From Malachius bipustulatus (Eukaryota > Arthropoda > Insecta > Coleoptera > Melyridae), in assembly GCA_910589415.1 (NCBI GenBank), contig OU342631.1:5146001-5210000 (forward strand): a stretch of 64,000 bases of DNA, in the 5' to 3' direction. The position numbers and the translations under genes are program-made. The notes beneath the pieces were generated by a model. It had not been told where the DNA came from, searched no databases, and worked only from the letters and a program-made list of their open reading frames with translations. The first letter of the stretch is position 1; each line of letters begins with the position of its first letter. Below, piece after piece: positions 22,016-33,603 of the stretch.

Positions 22016-22620
22016 TTAATTACAACAATAATGATCAAACTTAAAGCGATTTCTAAGCCAGCCACAACAAAAATTATATAGAATCCTGTTACATGTTAGT
22101 CGATAATAGTCTTCTATAGAAATATCTTCACCCAGTAGATAGGTAGACACATTATTTGATGTATCCAGTTGTTGATAAAATTTCTTTGCCCTTGACTGGC
22201 CAACGTAGACTCGAAGAGGTTGGTCACCTAAAAGCAATTAGTGAAGGTTCCAGCTTATTGAAATGGAATCCATTTTCTTTTCAACGTGAAAGAACCGTTG
22301 TATGCGGTGCAGTGACTCTGTTCGGGCCATGATAAAGGTGAATTTCGGCATTCTCATCTTTTTCGCCGTTGCCATGTATTGAATCTTGGTCCACGGTCGC
22401 CAGTGGATTGGTACAGGTGATGGCAACATGGTGAACCGGTCGCGTGATAACGGGACTCGGGGAATGTTACTTTACTACTCTACATTTTGGCCGTCGACCC
22501 GCGGCCCTGTAACATTACACAAGTGGAAGAACCGTACGACGGTGTGCCGTAATAAGCCACCATCATATCAACGGTACCTCCATTTCTCTCCATTATACCG
22601 CGGATAAGGCCCGTACGTAC
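22016..22620. other. GC-richer unassigned segment with open frames
   Basis: Minus-strand frames of 63 and 73 codons sit end to end, and the second could begin as an exon after a TTTTAG acceptor-like signal near 22230 on the minus strand. Composition is closer to coding DNA than its neighbours. I recognise no domain, and none of the possible reading frames continues convincingly. It may be an isolated exon of an unseen gene or a transposon remnant. Confidence 0.25.
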
Positions 22621-24569
22621 CAACCAACACGACAAGACAACTGTCCCAGACATGCACCCATGCCTATAAAGATCTTATTACTCCTTATTAGGATATAAGG
22701 TTTCCTACAAAAAATATTCCTGCTTTACCTGACACCGGTAGGTATAGGAAATCACATAAAAAAACCCAGAGGTATTCAGTGTTTCGATGATCATTATGTA
22801 GGCATATTATTATTAGAGAAGGGACGGGATCAGCAGGTGAGTGGATGGTCCGTTAGATGACCTAGATATGCCATCTGCGGGGCGATCCTGATAATAGGCG
22901 AGGGCAGATGTCCTAATCGGGGAATCACTGATTTGTACCCTCTGCATAATGATATGAGGGCCAGTACCGCTAACTCTCCGCGAGGACTATAGGATAATTA
23001 GGAAGAGCATCTCGCACCTGACGCCTGTCAAAAAAGCATCTTGTATATGAAGTAGGTATACATATTACAGTTATAGGCAGAGATTCAAAGCATCCTGTAC
23101 CTTTGTTAATAATCAACAGGTAGATATGCAAGGCTTCTATTATATACACATTAGAGGCAACTGAGGCGTGATTCAAGAGGGGTGGATATGCTATATAGAC
23201 ATACATAATTATGTCCTTTTACAGTTTCTTATCATTATATTGGGGATTATTGAATGACAAAACAAAAAAACTAGCAGGGAAGCCCTTCCTGTATCTTTGT
23301 AAAGCCCTATGGTGAAAAATTCAATTTCATTTATTCTTCGACGAATCTAGGTAGATGATTTTATTTATTTACGTACAGGTAAAAAATGTAAGTAAAATTC
23401 ATGAAGCAGGGTGAGAGGTAAAACATAATGCATCCTTTAGGATGAGATATTATAAAAAATGCTATAGTGATTGGAGGACTTATGGATGTAGCTAGCGGTG
23501 TTGCGGGGAAGAGTTAGCAATAAGCCGCTAGTTCTACTTTCTGTTATAACGGTTTTGATTTCGTTGTATCGCTGTTTATTGCCGTTTCTTTGCCACTCAC
23601 TCTTATACTCAATCAAGGTATTAGGTATTATTATATTTTAGGCAGTGTCTATGAATCCGGAATCGTTATGCAGATACAAGACAATGCAAAAATAATATTA
23701 CCACCTTACAAAATACGATGATTTAATAAGGAATATCATTTGAGATGATTCCTTAATTCATATTACAGTGAAATCCTAATTGATTCCGGGCAGTTGTGCC
23801 GTGGTCTTCCACACGAGGAGTGGAAGCATCGCTAGCGCACACGTAACTGCTGATGATGTCTCCGCAGCCGTAGTCAAAATGTTCGGAGCAAATCTTTATT
23901 AAAATTTGACAAATTATGAAACACAATGGACAAAAGACGAAAAACAAAACAGAAACATTCATTGTATTCTTCTCATATCGAAAAAATGCATTACAAGCAG
24001 AACCAGTTGTCGCTATAAGTAGTTGCTAAAAGAAGCCATCAAGTATCTAAATAATTTATCACAAACGCTGGCTTTAAACTTTTGTGAGTTTGACAAACTG
24101 TGACAAAAAATACAGAGAGTTTGCAGCAACAGTTGACAATAATTATTATTATAAGTGAGAAGAGCGGAGTCGGTAGAATAAAAAATTGATATCTCTTGGA
24201 CAATAATTAACGGCTCGGTTAAAGTTGATTAAATACCATAATTAAAAACTCTCGGCGTCATATTATGTTGTTTTAAGGATGATTGTTACTTTAGTTCAAA
24301 CTTAAGTGAGCAGAATATAACTGTATGCTAAAAAGTTGCTTAAACAACAATAATCGCAATCCCATTTGCATAATATTAAATGGCTAATTAAATACTCGTC
24401 AAGGGTCCGAAAATTCATCAATCGCAAATTAGAACAAATTAAGGGCTCTATTTCTTTTTTTTTGTTGAAATCATAAAAAGTCTCTAAAAGTTGGTAGACA
24501 ATGGCCAAAAGTGTTTCAAGCAATGAAAATCTCTGTTTCTGTTGTAATAGTACATAATACGTATCCAAA
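22621..24569. other. No gene seen
   Basis: AT-rich DNA. At 23768-23810 a piece reading TGATTCCGGGCAGTTGTGCC then GTGGTC matches 40767-40803, so it is a dispersed repeat fragment. Nothing else is supported. Confidence 0.45.
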
Positions 24570-25849
24570 TACACCAGTGCCCGCCAAAAAGTTCGCACCG
24601 TATGGTTTTTTTTTGTTTTTCATCTTTTTTGAAAACTTTTTATGTCATAAGTTTATGCTTTACAAAAGATTAAATTTGAACACACTAGATCCACGATGTG
24701 AATTTTACTTCCTGAGAAAATGGCGTTTATCTAAACTTAAAAATTACAAAAAAACAAGACATTTCGAAAATTAAACGTGTTTTACGGGAAATTTGGACAA
24801 CGCTCGTTAGGAATTCAGCAAACTCATTGCCAGTTATGAAAGAAATGAATTTTTTATACAGGTAGCCAAAAAGTGTTAACTTTTGAAATTTAAATTTTTC
24901 CACATTTTTTTCAGTGTAATTTTGAATTCTTGAATATTTTGACTGATATATGTTAGTAAATATTGTTTATAATAATAATTGGAATAATCATGAAAAAAAA
25001 AACAAGAGAAATAGAAACTAATGCCAGGAGCGAAATTTCGAATTTAATAAAATTTTCATCTCATTTTTCTACGCTTTTCGTTAGAAAGCCTATTCAACAC
25101 GAAAAAAAGCATCTTACAAGTTCAAATTTATTTTTAATTTCATAAGAAATTAATATAAAATATTTTTCAACTCAACTGAGCTACAAAAATATTTATTTTG
25201 GAATTATTACAATGAGTAATATTTTTCGGTTGTCTTCGGCAATGTCTTAGCTTATTATTTTATTTGCGAAACCGAGTTTATCAAATTAAGGTGGCCTTTT
25301 ATCCAAAAAAATTAAAAAAAAATTTATCAAATTTTTTGTGACCTAATCATACTTGAATTTGAATGTTAATTTATGTTCATTTTCTATTAAAGAGAAAATA
25401 TGTTTGCACTACTTGTAAAATGGTTCGATTCTGGTATTATGTAGTTTCTTTTACCTTCGCGTGCTAATATTTCTAATTATTATAAACAAAACAATATTAA
25501 CTAATATCGCAGTTAAAATATTACAAATTCAAAATTAAACTAAAAAAAAAGACCTCAAAATTCATTTCCTTCACAGCTGACATTACATTTGGGAAATATC
25601 GAACAAGTTTTGCCCAAATTTCCCCCAAAACCCTCATTGGTTTTCGAAATATCTTGTTTTTTGCAATTTTGAAGTTTAGAACAACGCCATTTTTTATGTA
25701 AAATTTCTAACTAAAATTCACAACATGGATCCAGTGTGATCATATTTAATCTATTGAAAAGCGCAACCTTACGGCAAAAAATTAAAAAAAAAAGATGAAA
25801 AACAAAAAAATTTTCCAAATTGCATGAACTTTTTCGCGAACACGGTATA
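24570..25849. mobile_element. Long foldback element with about 280-bp arms
   Basis: The left arm contains AAAAAGTTCGC, TTTTTTGTTTTTCATCTTTT, ACACTAGATCCACGATGTGA and AAATGGCGTT. The right arm contains AACGCCATTTT, TCACAACATGGATCCAGTGT, AAAAGATGAAAAACAAAAAA and GCGAACACGGTATA. About 700 bases lie between the arms. No transposase is visible. Arm similarity is moderate, so it is not recent. Confidence 0.65.
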
Positions 25850-28039
25850 AGAATCATGAAAAACCACTTATTAAATTCCTTTAATCATCATTATTATTGA
25901 ATGCTTATAAAATGCTTTAGAAATAATCTCCAATCGGGAATTCCAAGCTATATTCGTTTCTCAAGAAAACAAGAGATTTCCGACTCATCGGGCAAAAGTC
26001 GAAAAAATGTGGCCGAAAGGTGATGCCACTAATAAAGGTCATGTTTTGGGTCATCTACTAATTGATTAAATAGTTTATTTAATTTGAAATTTAATTCTGA
26101 AATGAAGATCAGATGGTCATTTTCCCCTATTGCGAATCACGAATCATTTTCATCGTTTTCAACATTCGATTTTTTCGCTCATAAGTTTAAAAGCTATAAC
26201 CGAACAGTGATTTTTGAAAAAATGCCCTAAGCAGAATTGTACGGTCATGTTCTCTCGATTTTTCGATATTTTAGACTTGAGTCATTTGACTTTTACTACT
26301 TTATGAGAAAAATGGATGAATGGAGCGTTACTAAGCCTCTCATTAGGAGCAAATAGATTTATCTTGTTGATTTTGAAACAACTTTTTACGTGTTCTTTGC
26401 ATGGCACGTTTTGCTCCCTTAAGTTTAAAATAGCAAGCAGAACGATAATTTTTGAAAAAATGTACCCAGTGGTAAGTTCCTAATTATTAGAACAATTAAT
26501 TAACCGTTAATGAACCGTTCATTTCCCATCTGTACGTATGTCCCCATTTAAGGGATGTCAATCTCCAAGGGTTCTGAAGACAGTACTGCGTGTACTGAGA
26601 AGAATGAAAATCTTCATAGTAAAGGCCGATTTCTACTAGCGAAGATCCGTTCAATCCGAAATACACGTTCATCCGAAAATTCAAACTACAAAAAAAAAAT
26701 TTTCTATTATTGACAAGAGTATTTTTGGGAATATCAAACTAATATTATTACGTAGGACATTAAAAAAAAACAAAAATTCCTCATATATGGTGCATGCGAA
26801 TTCTTAATGAATTTAGGTGGACTCCTTTCACAATAGGACACATTTCAACATCGTGTGTTTATGTTGGGTATTTTACCTATAAGATGAATTTGAACACCGG
26901 GAGGCTATGTACCTACCCGACAAAAGGAAGATGTGACATTGTAAAGACATTATTCGCAAGCAATAAAGCTATAAGACCTTTTTCTGCAGGGGAGTATTTG
27001 CAATAAAATTTATTTTATCTTGTTCTCGATACCTCGAAACAGCAAATAATACAAATCTTAAATATCTCAAATATTTGATGATTCCGGCCTGCTCGGCTAC
27101 CAGGTTCTGCCAATTGTCGCTTCGCGTTTGAAGCTCTAGTGGAAATGCAACGGCAGTACTTTACGTTTATCGCTTATTGGGGCGACGCGTCCTGAAGCGA
27201 ATTAAAGCGCTACTGGAAACCGGCCCTCAAGAAGGAAGGAAGATATGTATATATAAAGATTTGAGTCACGTGATCGAATCTGACCTGATACTTCGGAAAT
27301 CGTCTTGACTATCATTACTTGGAAGCATATTGTAACATGAGAACGTCCCGAAACTTTTTCAATATCGACAGCAGCTCTTTGGAGGTCATCGCTAGAAATT
27401 GCCGCAATTACAAAATTAAAAAATAAATAAATAAGTGAATGTTCCAGGGAAACTGTTAGACTCTAACCACAGTATATCTATAACTTCAAGAAGAGTGTAT
27501 TTAAAGGGAAGATTTTTCATAGTCGTAAATAAGAGGCAATCATGCATAGTTAAACACCGTGTTGCATAGAAAAGGTAACATACGGAACACGTATAAAGAA
27601 TATTTCAACAATACTCTGACTATAAATGACATCCCTTCATAGATACAGTTTCCTTGGAAATTACCAAGTTTCCTCTTAGGAAACTATCAGCTTTTGAACC
27701 AGAGTCGCTTGGAATCCTTGTTAATATTCAATGTTATTTTAACTTTCCTATGAAACACAGTGTATATTCACAGTAGAAGGCAGGTAGGAGGATTTCTGAA
27801 GGTAAGAATATGATGGGTAAGGAATTATCGTAATTTATAGACGTAAATATCTGTCAGCAGGGATGATTTTTGGTAACAATGGGCCATGCTCATCTATGCA
27901 AAAGGGTGCAAATATTCAGGTAGTTAAGGGATGATCTGTGATGGTCTAGTGGAGAAAGTCGCTAAAATTTATGAGTTTCTTTATACATTCTACAGAACAA
28001 TACAGTCAGGGGCGGATTTACCTCCCTGGAGGTTATACA
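25850..28039. other. No gene seen
   Basis: AT-rich in the first half and more balanced in 26.5-27.9 kb. Short frames (about 60-70 codons) have no recognisable product. CAGGGGCGGATTTACCTCC at 28009 resembles a hAT-type terminal repeat, but I see no partner end. Confidence 0.4.
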
Positions 28040-28630
28040 TACAGGATGGGCCATCGAAAAGGTAACAAGCTTAATAATTTGAAAAGTGAAGATGTATGCG
28101 AAGAACGCCGAAACAGGTCGATTTTGTTATCTGGGGGGACATATTTTCGTGACAAATTTAACTACCCAAGTTCACCACCTTGGCAGGGGTAGCTACCCCT
28201 TTGCTTATCATCATAGGGAACAGCTATCGAGTGATACATCATTTGAAAGCTACTTGAATTCTTTTTACAACGATATCCAACATTTTGGGATTCGCTTACA
28301 TACAGGCTGGCCTACATACAAGTGATTAAGGCGAGTTACGTTTTCGTTGGGCCACCCTGCATGTAAACGGAACCCAAAATGTTGGATATCGTTGTAAAGA
28401 GAATTCAAGTAGCTTTCAAATGATGTTTTTTTTGAACTCGATAGCTGTTCCCTATGATGATAAGCAAAGAGTTAGCTACCCCTGCCAAGGGGGTGAACTT
28501 GGGTAGGTAAATTTGTCACGAAAATAAATGTCCCCCTCGATAACAAAATCGACCTGTTTCGGCGTTTTTCGCATACATCTTCACTTTCCAATCTATTAGG
28601 CTTGTTACCTTTTCGATGGCCCACCCTGTA
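28040..28630. repeat. Head-to-head pair of the 270-bp repeat (large palindrome)
   Basis: A plus-strand unit (28040-28310, starting TACAGGATGGGCCATCG) faces a minus-strand array ending at 28630 (CGATGGCCCACCCTGTA). The minus-strand array contains one full unit and then the start of the alternative subtype (GGCGAGTTACGTTTTCG, read in plus sense, at 28331). The two arms match over about 270 bp and would form a long hairpin. No protein. Confidence 0.85.
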
Positions 28631-28741
28631 TAGTAATTACCAGCGTTTATATCTACAATACATAAAGACTTGTCACCCTAATCAAATTAAAAAAAAATGG
28701 TATTGGGTTTCTACCATTACGTATAATATGTATAAAAAATA

Positions 28742-29049
28742 TACAGGTGTCCCAGCTCATTCAGAGACAAGCGGTCTCTGTATTGACTTCTGAATTTAAA
28801 CACCAACTGTAAAAGCCAATCTTATTTTTTCTTCTCGGACAATCTAAAAATGCAATAACATAGGAGCATTCAATTTAAAAAAACATAACTATGATATGTC
28901 ACTGCCATATGGGACACTCTGTATACTCCAAAATAATTTTAAATTATGGCCATTGTGATCCTGTACTTGAATTTTCAAAAAGTTTTTTGAAAAATCCATC
29001 GTTTGGCCTACAGAGACCGCTTCGAATGAGCTGGGACATACACCCTGTA
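28742..29049. mobile_element. MITE, TACAGGTGTCCCAGCTCATTC termini
   Basis: The left end carries GTCCCAGCTCATTC and AAGCGGTCTCTGTA. The right end carries TACAGAGACCGCTT and GAATGAGCTGGGAC before ACACCCTGTA. The terminal inverted repeat is about 40 bp. Inside, 28790-28925 is the inverse of sequence at 2560-2700, so this element contains, or is built from, part of another family. Confidence 0.75.
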
Positions 29050-29985
29050 TAAGTACGTAGTTTTTGAAACAGTCCCCCAAACTTACCACTAGCAAGCACT
29101 CCATTTTCTAGTGTTGTAGTGCCGCTGCAGTTTTAAACGTCATTTGCAAGGTGTCTTCATTGTCTATACAAAAATGCTATTGTATTCGAATTTATTGCAA
29201 AAAGTTATTGTAAAAAATTACTGCAAAAAAAATTATGTTGGAAATTTTTTTATTAGGATATTGCCAAGGTGTTCAATGCGATCAATTTGAATATCTACTA
29301 CACTAGATACATGATTTTTTGTTCTTCACAACATCAACAATTAAACAGCAATAAGAATTCAAGAAAAATGTGTTGCCTTTTCTTTATAAAAAGTTTTTTC
29401 AAAATAATATTCGTTGAGGTGCTCCCTGAGAATTAAAAAATTTAACACTCACTACGCAAATTAACCATTAATTAATTTTCTTTCTGTAATCCGTAGCAGG
29501 CTTCTGACATCAATGTTACAGGTCTTATTACACTTTATTAATACCGAATTAAAAGTCTTTCAAAATTCTTTATCCTCTAGCACAACTGTAACTTATTACA
29601 ATTAACTGCTAGAGTGCCGACAGCTCTTATTATATTTCCGTTGGCTGTGGAGTCTAGAAATTCTGATAGTTTCATGCAATTTCGAACATGCGTGGAACGC
29701 AGAACCATTCTGGGATTTAGTAGAAATGGTTATTCTGGTCTGGCAATAAGTAATTCTTGTCATATCACTAGAAATCTCGTTACGTTGCTGTCATAAGAAT
29801 TATTGTCGAAGGTAAACATAAACAAGAAAACAAGTACTAATTAAGAATCCAGAATAATTCTAGTGTTCCTTCGCTATAATATCTTTAACGGTGTGTGTAT
29901 AATCGAGCTCTCCCTTTTGGACGACTCACCGTGTACTCAGAAAAATTTTTTTTGAATTTTTTGAATTTACTAGATTATCTATAAT
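29050..29985. other. No gene seen
   Basis: AT-rich spacer. Open frames of 60 codons lack any recognisable domain. Confidence 0.45.
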
Positions 29986-29993
29986 GGTTTTTG

Positions 29994-30591
29994 GGTCATT
30001 ATTTATTTACATCCGCGGCTCCTACAATTTCACTATGGCACCTATATAAGGGTGGAGGACATACCTATAGTAACACCAGGAAGGTATTAATTTGCTTTGC
30101 AAATGAAAGATAAGCGAACAAAAGGGCATCAAAAGAAGGTCTTCCTGAGTGCGGGCCTGTTTAGAACAGCGAAAATCACAATAAACACGCAAGGTCAGAG
30201 TGTCGAGTGGACGGAATAAACATTAAAGCGGCCGGAAACTCGTAATATCAACACCAGGGCCGGTCTGGTAACATACGCAACATACGAACCGCATTCAAAC
30301 GTAGTCGGACCATAATAGCAAGCGGTGTCACGTATTTTGGAATATAAATGCAAAATAAATGCAAAATTCAAAATAAAAACTGCGCTACTGTTAATCTCGA
30401 AGATTTTCCTTGCCCTGAAAGTGAAGAAAAAAATAGATTTTCGACCGTAGTGCCAAAGAGGCCTTAGTTGTGACCTTAATATTAGTTTGCAATGGCTGTT
30501 TTTAGCTTCTTACCCACCCAGCACCCCTATTTCGCTCCTCGGTCCCGAAAAAATTGATGAAACTTAGGAGCCGCGGATGTAAACAATTACC
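29994..30591. mobile_element. DNA transposon with 8-bp target duplication, copy 1
   Basis: Flanked by GGTTTTTG at 29986-29993 and 30592-30599, an exact 8-bp target site duplication. The element begins GGTCATTATTTATTTACATC and ends GATGTAAACAATTACC; CCGCGG lies inside both terminal repeats. It carries a decayed coding stretch (AATCTCGAAGATTTTCC and CTGAAAGTGAAGAAAAAAAT) with a matching open frame in the copy at 33.1 kb. An 8-bp duplication fits hAT, P or Merlin superfamilies; I cannot choose among them. Confidence 0.85.
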
Positions 30592-30599
30592 GGTTTTTG

Positions 30600-32614
30600 T
30601 TGCAATATAATAATTCCCAGTAAGTTTTACAAAAAAAAATTAGGTTACTGGAAATCTGTTAAATCTGAAAAAGACCCCCGATATACAGTTTTTATTTTAT
30701 ATCTGCCGAACTCTTGAAGCTACAGCAATGAAATTTTTTATGCGAAACATTTCTGTTACAGTGACCCTCTGGTTATAAACATGCTGTGTTAATCAGGGAT
30801 GTCGCAACTGAGGGAGGGGGGAGGTAGCTAGTTCCCTTAGGAAGCATTTTAGGCCAATGTTCATATGAATTTTTTCTTTTATATTTGAACGATAAATATT
30901 ATGTCGGTGGAGTCCGAAACACGCTGTAGAGACGATTGAGATGAATGGTATTGTTGACGCGTGTATTTTGCTAATATATTATTATAAAGTCTGTATCATA
31001 ATAGCCGTTGTACGAAACAAACGAATGCCAGTTTGTTGGCTCCTGCTGGGGGCTTGGGAGTCCAGTTATTCCATATCGCGTCGGTACCGTTACCGTTAAC
31101 TCAGTTACTTGGATGAAAGTAAACGCCTGTAACGGTGTCTCAACGCTCCAACGTAAGTGTGTACCTACACGCGTGTGGGAGACCTGTTGGGAACCGTTTA
31201 CCTCGTAACAGTTACCCTCGGTCTTATATTAGTCAAGACTTACAACATGCCGATTAATAATAACGTTACTTTCGATTCAGATCATTTGGGAGCTTGCTTG
31301 GCCCCGGTAACTTTTCACCTATAACGGAGTATTTTGCAACAAAAGTACTCATCTCGTCCCATCCAACGGTCATTGAGCTTATAGAAAATCGTTGGTTTGA
31401 ATTATTGTTGTTTATATTTTATTTTTGTGTAGCTTGTTTTTGTTGTTCCTATAATTATTCTGATTTAACAGTTTAGGATTTACGTTGTACATATAATAAT
31501 AATTTACTTAATTTGTTATAATTAAGTTACTGCTACATTAAGTATATTTTTTAATAAGTCTTTATGGTTCTATCAAAGGCTAGTCCACTTAAGTTGGAAT
31601 TACATATATGGAAAACTTTTTATCATTATTTTAGGAAAAAAAATACATAAAAAGTACTGTATGGTCTACATCAAATATTTTCAGTAGTGTTACGAGATTT
31701 GTCAAATAAGATTGTTGTCCAAAGATTAAAATAAGTACCTACATTTTAATATGGAAAACTTTTATAAAAAAAATGATCAGAACTGAACTGCACAATTAAA
31801 TCCATCTTCCATAAAAAATCTGGTTTTATTATTTTTAAAATGTTTTTCTAGATTTAAAGTAGATTCTTTCAATTTTTATTATTTCATTAGTGACCATTAC
31901 TTTAATTTCAAAAAGTAATCAAAGCATGACTAGTCCGCCTGGGCGGGTGTGGAACGATCGAGACCCAAAAAAACCTCGCCGAAAGATGATAATCGGGGGT
32001 TTGTAATACACAGGAGGGTGTATCTAAATAACACCGAAAAAAATCAAGGGCTTCAAAACAAAAGAACAAAAGAAAAACAAAAAATTTCTATTACCGTGTT
32101 TCCGGAAAAGCACCGTTTTTGAGATACAGGTTTTCAAGAAAATTAATTATTTTCAGTTTTTTTTACGATTTCTCGGGAACGCTTTCAGATAAAAAACAGA
32201 ATTTTTGTACAGATCTTATCATTAATATTATTCACTTTTTGAGCTCCGATTAAATTTATTTTATACGGCAATGGCGGAGATTTTGGGGTTGCATGAATTT
32301 GTTTGCCTCTAATTTTATACGACACAGCAAAAATTGGAATTGTGGAAGCACGTTTTAAATTGTCAATGTTTTCTACATAAAAAAGGTGTTCCTGGTCAAA
32401 TACTCTAATGTGAACTGTTTTCGAAAAAAGAACAGCATTTTATAATGAAAAATATAAAAGTGGCAAAATGTTTTGTTGTGGGCAATTATTTGTTTCACTG
32501 TCCCATATTCTTTTTTTAATTAGCCATCGTAACATATATAATATTAATGCCAATAAGACAAGGAAATAAAATTTACTGTTTTGCACCAAAACTATGAGAA
32601 ATAGACGTTTTTTA
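30600..32614. other. No gene seen
   Basis: Intergenic DNA. The part at 31000-31470 is less AT-rich and has open frames of 60-66 codons without recognisable domains. Confidence 0.4.
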
Positions 32615-32783
32615 TACAGGGTGGGCCATCGAAAAGGTAACAAGCCTAATAATTTGGAAAATGAAGATGTATGCGAAAAACGCCGGAACAGGTCGATTTT
32701 GTTATCGAGGGGGACATATTTTCGTGACAAATTTAACTACCTACTCAAGTTCACCCCCTTGGCAGGGGTAGCTACCCCTTTGC
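32615..32783 (+). repeat. Truncated copy of the 270-bp repeat unit
   Basis: Starts TACAGGGTGGGCCATCG and follows the unit order (GGTAACAAGCCTAATAA, CGCCGGAACAGGTCG, GTGACAAATTTAACTACC) before breaking off after GCTACCCCTTTGC. It is the first half of the unit found at 3229 and 28040. Confidence 0.85.
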
Positions 32784-32888
32784 GAAGAAATAAAATAATT
32801 TATGAATAAATTTCCCTTAAAATTAGCAATAAAAAAAATTTCCACATAATTCCAACTTAAGTAGACTATGCTGTGCTGTAGTATGTAG

Positions 32889-33000
32889 TATACAGGGTGA
32901 TACCGAATTGGCGAACACGGTGTTGTAGAGGATGTCCAGAAAGACTCTAAGATTAAAACAAAAATGGTTCCTCGGCTTCGTTAAAATGTTGTTATTTTTC
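32889..33000 (+). repeat. Dispersed repeat fragment shared with 4.37 kb
   Basis: Starts TACAGGGTGATACCGAA and shares TTGTAGAGGATG, CAGAAAGACT and CCTCGG..TTCGTTA with 4380-4470. It abuts the transposon copy at 33064. Confidence 0.6.
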
Positions 33001-33063
33001 AAAATTTAACGACTTGCACAGATGCTACCGATGCAATAAAATAAGTTTTTCATCAGAAAAATT

Positions 33064-33603
33064 GGTCATTATTTACATCCGCGTATCCTAGACTTTCACT
33101 ATGGCACCTATATAGGGCTGGAGAACATACCTATAGTAACACCAGGAAGGTATTCATTTGCTTTGAAAATGCATGGTTAGCAAAAAAAAACTGCACTAAA
33201 AATAGGTTTTGGGAGTCCGGTCCTGGGTCTCGGAATACGCCGGGTCTCGGAAATAACAACTTGACGACAATGCCAACCGCTTTGAAGCGTACAAAGCAGG
33301 ACCTGCACTATATTCGCTTTCTCATATCGTATCCAGACTACTGCTTTTTGGAATATAAATGCAAAATAAATGAAAAAATTCAAAATAATAATCCTGCTAA
33401 TGTTAATCTCGAAGATATTCCTTGCTCTGAAAGTGAAGAAAAAAATAGCAATGCGACCATAGTGTCAAAGAGGCCTTCGTTGTGACCTTAATATTAATTT
33501 GCAATGGCTGTTTTTAGCTTCTTATCCACCCAGCACCCCTATTTCGCTCCTCGGTCCCGAAAAAATTGATGAAACTTAGGATATGTGGATGTAAATATTT
33601 ACC
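33064..33603. mobile_element. DNA transposon with 8-bp target duplication, copy 2
   Basis: Termini GGTCATTATTTACATCC and GGATGTAAATATTTACC match copy 1. The flanks GAAAAATT and GAAAATTT are an 8-bp duplication with one difference. It holds an open plus-strand frame at 33261-33485 (74 codons, with residues LISYPDYCFLEYKCKIN and SESEEKN) that aligns with decayed sequence in copies 1 and 3. The frame ends TGA and looks like the remnant of a protein carried by the parent element. I do not recognise a catalytic motif. Confidence 0.82.

Noticed and set aside
30905..30945. GTCCGAAACACG as a hammerhead core
   Set aside because: No CUGANGA segment and no pairing stem I upstream.
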